From positions 1 to 15,148 of the forward strand of contig CAZQNO010000062.1 in NCBI GenBank assembly GCA_964594775.1: a stretch of DNA of 15,148 bases, read 5' to 3'. The position numbers and the translations under genes are program-made. The DNA comes from CAYFVU01 sp964594775 (GTDB lineage Bacteria > Spirochaetota > Spirochaetia > DSM-16054 > Sediminispirochaetaceae). The notes below the pieces were generated by a model. The model searched no databases. It was given only the letters and a program-made list of their open reading frames with translations, and was not told the DNA's origin. Every line of letters starts with the position of its first letter. The first letter of the stretch is position 1. Positions 14,006 to 15,148 of the stretch are shown here, one piece after another.

Positions 14006-14034
14006 AAACTACCTCTTTTATCACGGGAATGCAA
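14006..14034 (-). promoter_or_regulatory. Possible promoter of the sulfotransferase gene
   Basis: Minus-strand TTGCAT (14029-14034) and TAGTTT (14006-14011) are 17 bp apart, and the -10 ends five bases before ATG 14000. The -10 is weak (three consensus positions). If real, the message would be leaderless; otherwise AGAGG in the spacer may act as a distant ribosome binding site for a longer transcript. Confidence 0.25.
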
Positions 14035-14072
14035 GGAAGTTCGAGCCCGCTTCGACGCTTCTAACGCAATAC

Positions 14073-14339
14073 TCACCGGGGGCCCCGGGAGAGCTCGTTG
14101 TCGAGCTGGGCCCTCATCGAGTCGATGAACTCCCGATACTGGCTGTTTTCCCCCCTCAGCCTTTTGATCTCGTAGATCATCCACTCGAAATCCTCTTCTG
14201 CGTTTTCGATGTCGTAATTGTAATCTGCCACCGGATTGTACTTGATCCAGCAGAGCTGGTTTTTCCACTTCTTCTTTCGCTCGAAGAGTTTTTCCACCCG
14301 CTCGAGTCTGTTATCCGTTTTCCCGTCGTCTTCCTTCAT
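14073..14339 (-). CDS. Small charged helical protein of unknown function
   Basis: This 88-residue protein starts MKEDDGKTDNRLERVEKLF and is rich in Glu, Lys, Arg and Asp. It has no membrane segment or signal peptide and looks mostly helical: an N-terminal basic helix, a Trp/Tyr-containing middle (WIKYNPVADYNYD) and a C-terminal heptad-like stretch (WMIYEIKRLRGENSQYREFI) that could form a coiled coil. ATG 14339 has GGAG seven nt upstream; an in-frame TTG at 14366 would add nine residues but has no ribosome binding site. No family recognised. It sits between the sulfotransferase gene (72 nt away) and the unidentified gene to its right (62 nt away), all on the minus strand, so the three may be co-transcribed. 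Confidence 0.7.
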   Translation of the reverse strand: MKEDDGKTDNRLERVEKLFERKKKWKNQLCWIKYNPVADYNYDIENAEEDFEWMIYEIKRLRGENSQYREFIDSMRAQLDNELSRGPR

Positions 14340-14401
14340 TTCACACTCCGTCCGCCTGCTGCCCAATTCTCCGTGAATTGCCGACTAATCGCGCTGCTTT
14401 A

Positions 14402-15148
14402 CTAAGGCTTCGCCTGGCAGGCGAATTTTTCAAATTGCCGGCTCACCTCATCCACTAAGATATTTCTTCGAGTACGCAGGCTTATTTCCGGATCCGAGAG
14501 CTCCGTCTTGGAAAGGGAGATCGGCTTTCCGATGTAGAAGGATACATAGGTGGGCTTGATGTCGAGGCGCTTGGAAATGTTTCCCCCCTGTATCCGCAGG
14601 GAGAGATCGTGAAGATTGAGGGCCGTTTCTATCCACCTGTTCGGATCGTCGCTCTCTATGCCGTATTCGGGCCGCAGGTAGGAGAGGAGGTCCACCAACT
14701 CGAGGTGCCGGGTAAAGAGAAAGGTCTCCGAAGCGATAAAGTCGTCCATCGCCTTATCGAGTTTGCTTCGTTCGTCTCTCTGTGCCGGATCGAGGTGAAA
14801 GATGCGGTCCCAGCCGGCCTGTCTCACGGTAAAAATTCGGGGAGTAAACCCGTTATAGGGTGCTTTGACACCGAATTTTCTCTCCTGCAGAGCCAGCACC
14901 GCGTCGGTGAGCACTTCGACGCGGCGCCGTGTGAATTCACCCTCCATAGAAAAGGAAAAATCGAGATGATAGAAGCGGTGATAGAATGTTTCTGTGCGGT
15001 CGAGGAGGGCCGAGCCGTATGCCTTTAGACGGGCTCTCGGTTCTTTCGCCTCGACCCGAAGCCCCGTTGATTTCTCGATAGCGCCGAAGATTGTATCGAG
15101 GACCGCCGCCGGATCGTCGCCGTAGCGGTAGTACTGACTGATGGGAAG
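14402..15148 (-). CDS. Unidentified protein, N-terminus beyond the window (partial)
   Basis: The minus-strand frame ending in TAG at 14402-14404 stays open to the right edge, giving at least 248 residues; it does not begin at the internal ATG at 14947. The visible part starts LPISQYYRYGDDPAAVLDTI and continues through a charged, largely helical sequence without Cys-rich, nucleotide-binding or membrane motifs, containing RIFTVRQAGWDRIFHL and a C-terminal PTYVSFYIGKPISLSKTEL. No family was recognised. Its codon use and composition resemble the neighbouring genes. It is the upstream gene of a minus-strand group with the 88-residue protein and the sulfotransferase. Confidence 0.75.
   Translation of the reverse strand, partial: LPISQYYRYGDDPAAVLDTIFGAIEKSTGLRVEAKEPRARLKAYGSALLDRTETFYHRFYHLDFSFSMEGEFTRRRVEVLTDAVLALQERKFGVKAPYNGFTPRIFTVRQAGWDRIFHLDPAQRDERSKLDKAMDDFIASETFLFTRHLELVDLLSYLRPEYGIESDDPNRWIETALNLHDLSLRIQGGNISKRLDIKPTYVSFYIGKPISLSKTELSDPEISLRTRRNILVDEVSRQFEKFACQAKP

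Noticed and set aside
1..15148. CRISPR arrays, tRNA or rRNA genes, insertion sequences, phage genes
   Set aside because: No regularly spaced repeats, cloverleaf or rRNA-like sequence, transposase or integrase was seen on either strand by reading; a computed scan was not possible.

Overview
The window looks like chromosomal DNA of a free-living, fairly GC-rich bacterium, most likely a spirochaete (Sediminispirochaeta/Spirochaeta type). This is an inference. It rests on the TRAP solute-binding protein plus fused DctQM permease, which resembles the TatP/TatQM pair of Treponema, on the PAS-HD-GYP architecture, and on the gene mixture. No rRNA, tRNA, CRISPR array, insertion sequence or phage gene was seen, and coding density is high.

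Left part (1-5464). The last 24 codons of a plus-strand gene are followed by a ferritin-like diiron protein (262-762). That gene converges, across a hairpin, on a minus-strand row read from right to left: a CBS/DRTGG-containing family II inorganic pyrophosphatase (3764-5419), a beta-class DNA methyltransferase without a visible restriction partner (2790-3746), and the membrane AAA protease FtsH (792-2714). A 25-bp sequence with one mismatch occurs twice, in the leader regions of the ferritin-like gene and of ftsH.

Middle part (5465-7904). A divergent promoter region drives a compact plus-strand operon whose genes overlap or abut: ABC ATPase, six-helix membrane protein, YtrA-type GntR regulator and a 74-residue single-helix membrane protein of unknown function. 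An imperfect inverted repeat covers the predicted transcription start and is a good candidate operator for the GntR protein. The operon ends in a GC hairpin containing the stop codon, then a 46-nt near-perfect A/T-rich hairpin.

Right part (7905-15148). A soluble three-PAS HD-GYP protein with complete catalytic motifs (probable c-di-GMP phosphodiesterase) is followed by a TRAP uptake system: a periplasmic binding protein and a fused DctQ-DctM permease. The binding protein seems to lack the arginine that holds carboxylates in ordinary TRAP proteins. Convergent to it on the minus strand are a PAPS-dependent sulfotransferase-family protein with a membrane anchor, an 88-residue charged helical protein, and an unrecognised protein that runs off the right edge.

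Several genes (pyrophosphatase, HD-GYP protein, TRAP binding protein, sulfotransferase) lack a clear ribosome binding site and have a promoter-like pair whose -10 box lies only 5-10 nt before the start codon. Leaderless or near-leaderless transcription is therefore a testable idea here. The strongest leads are the candidate YtrA operator with its small membrane protein, the paired 25-bp repeat, the putative leaderless starts, and the unusual TRAP binding protein.
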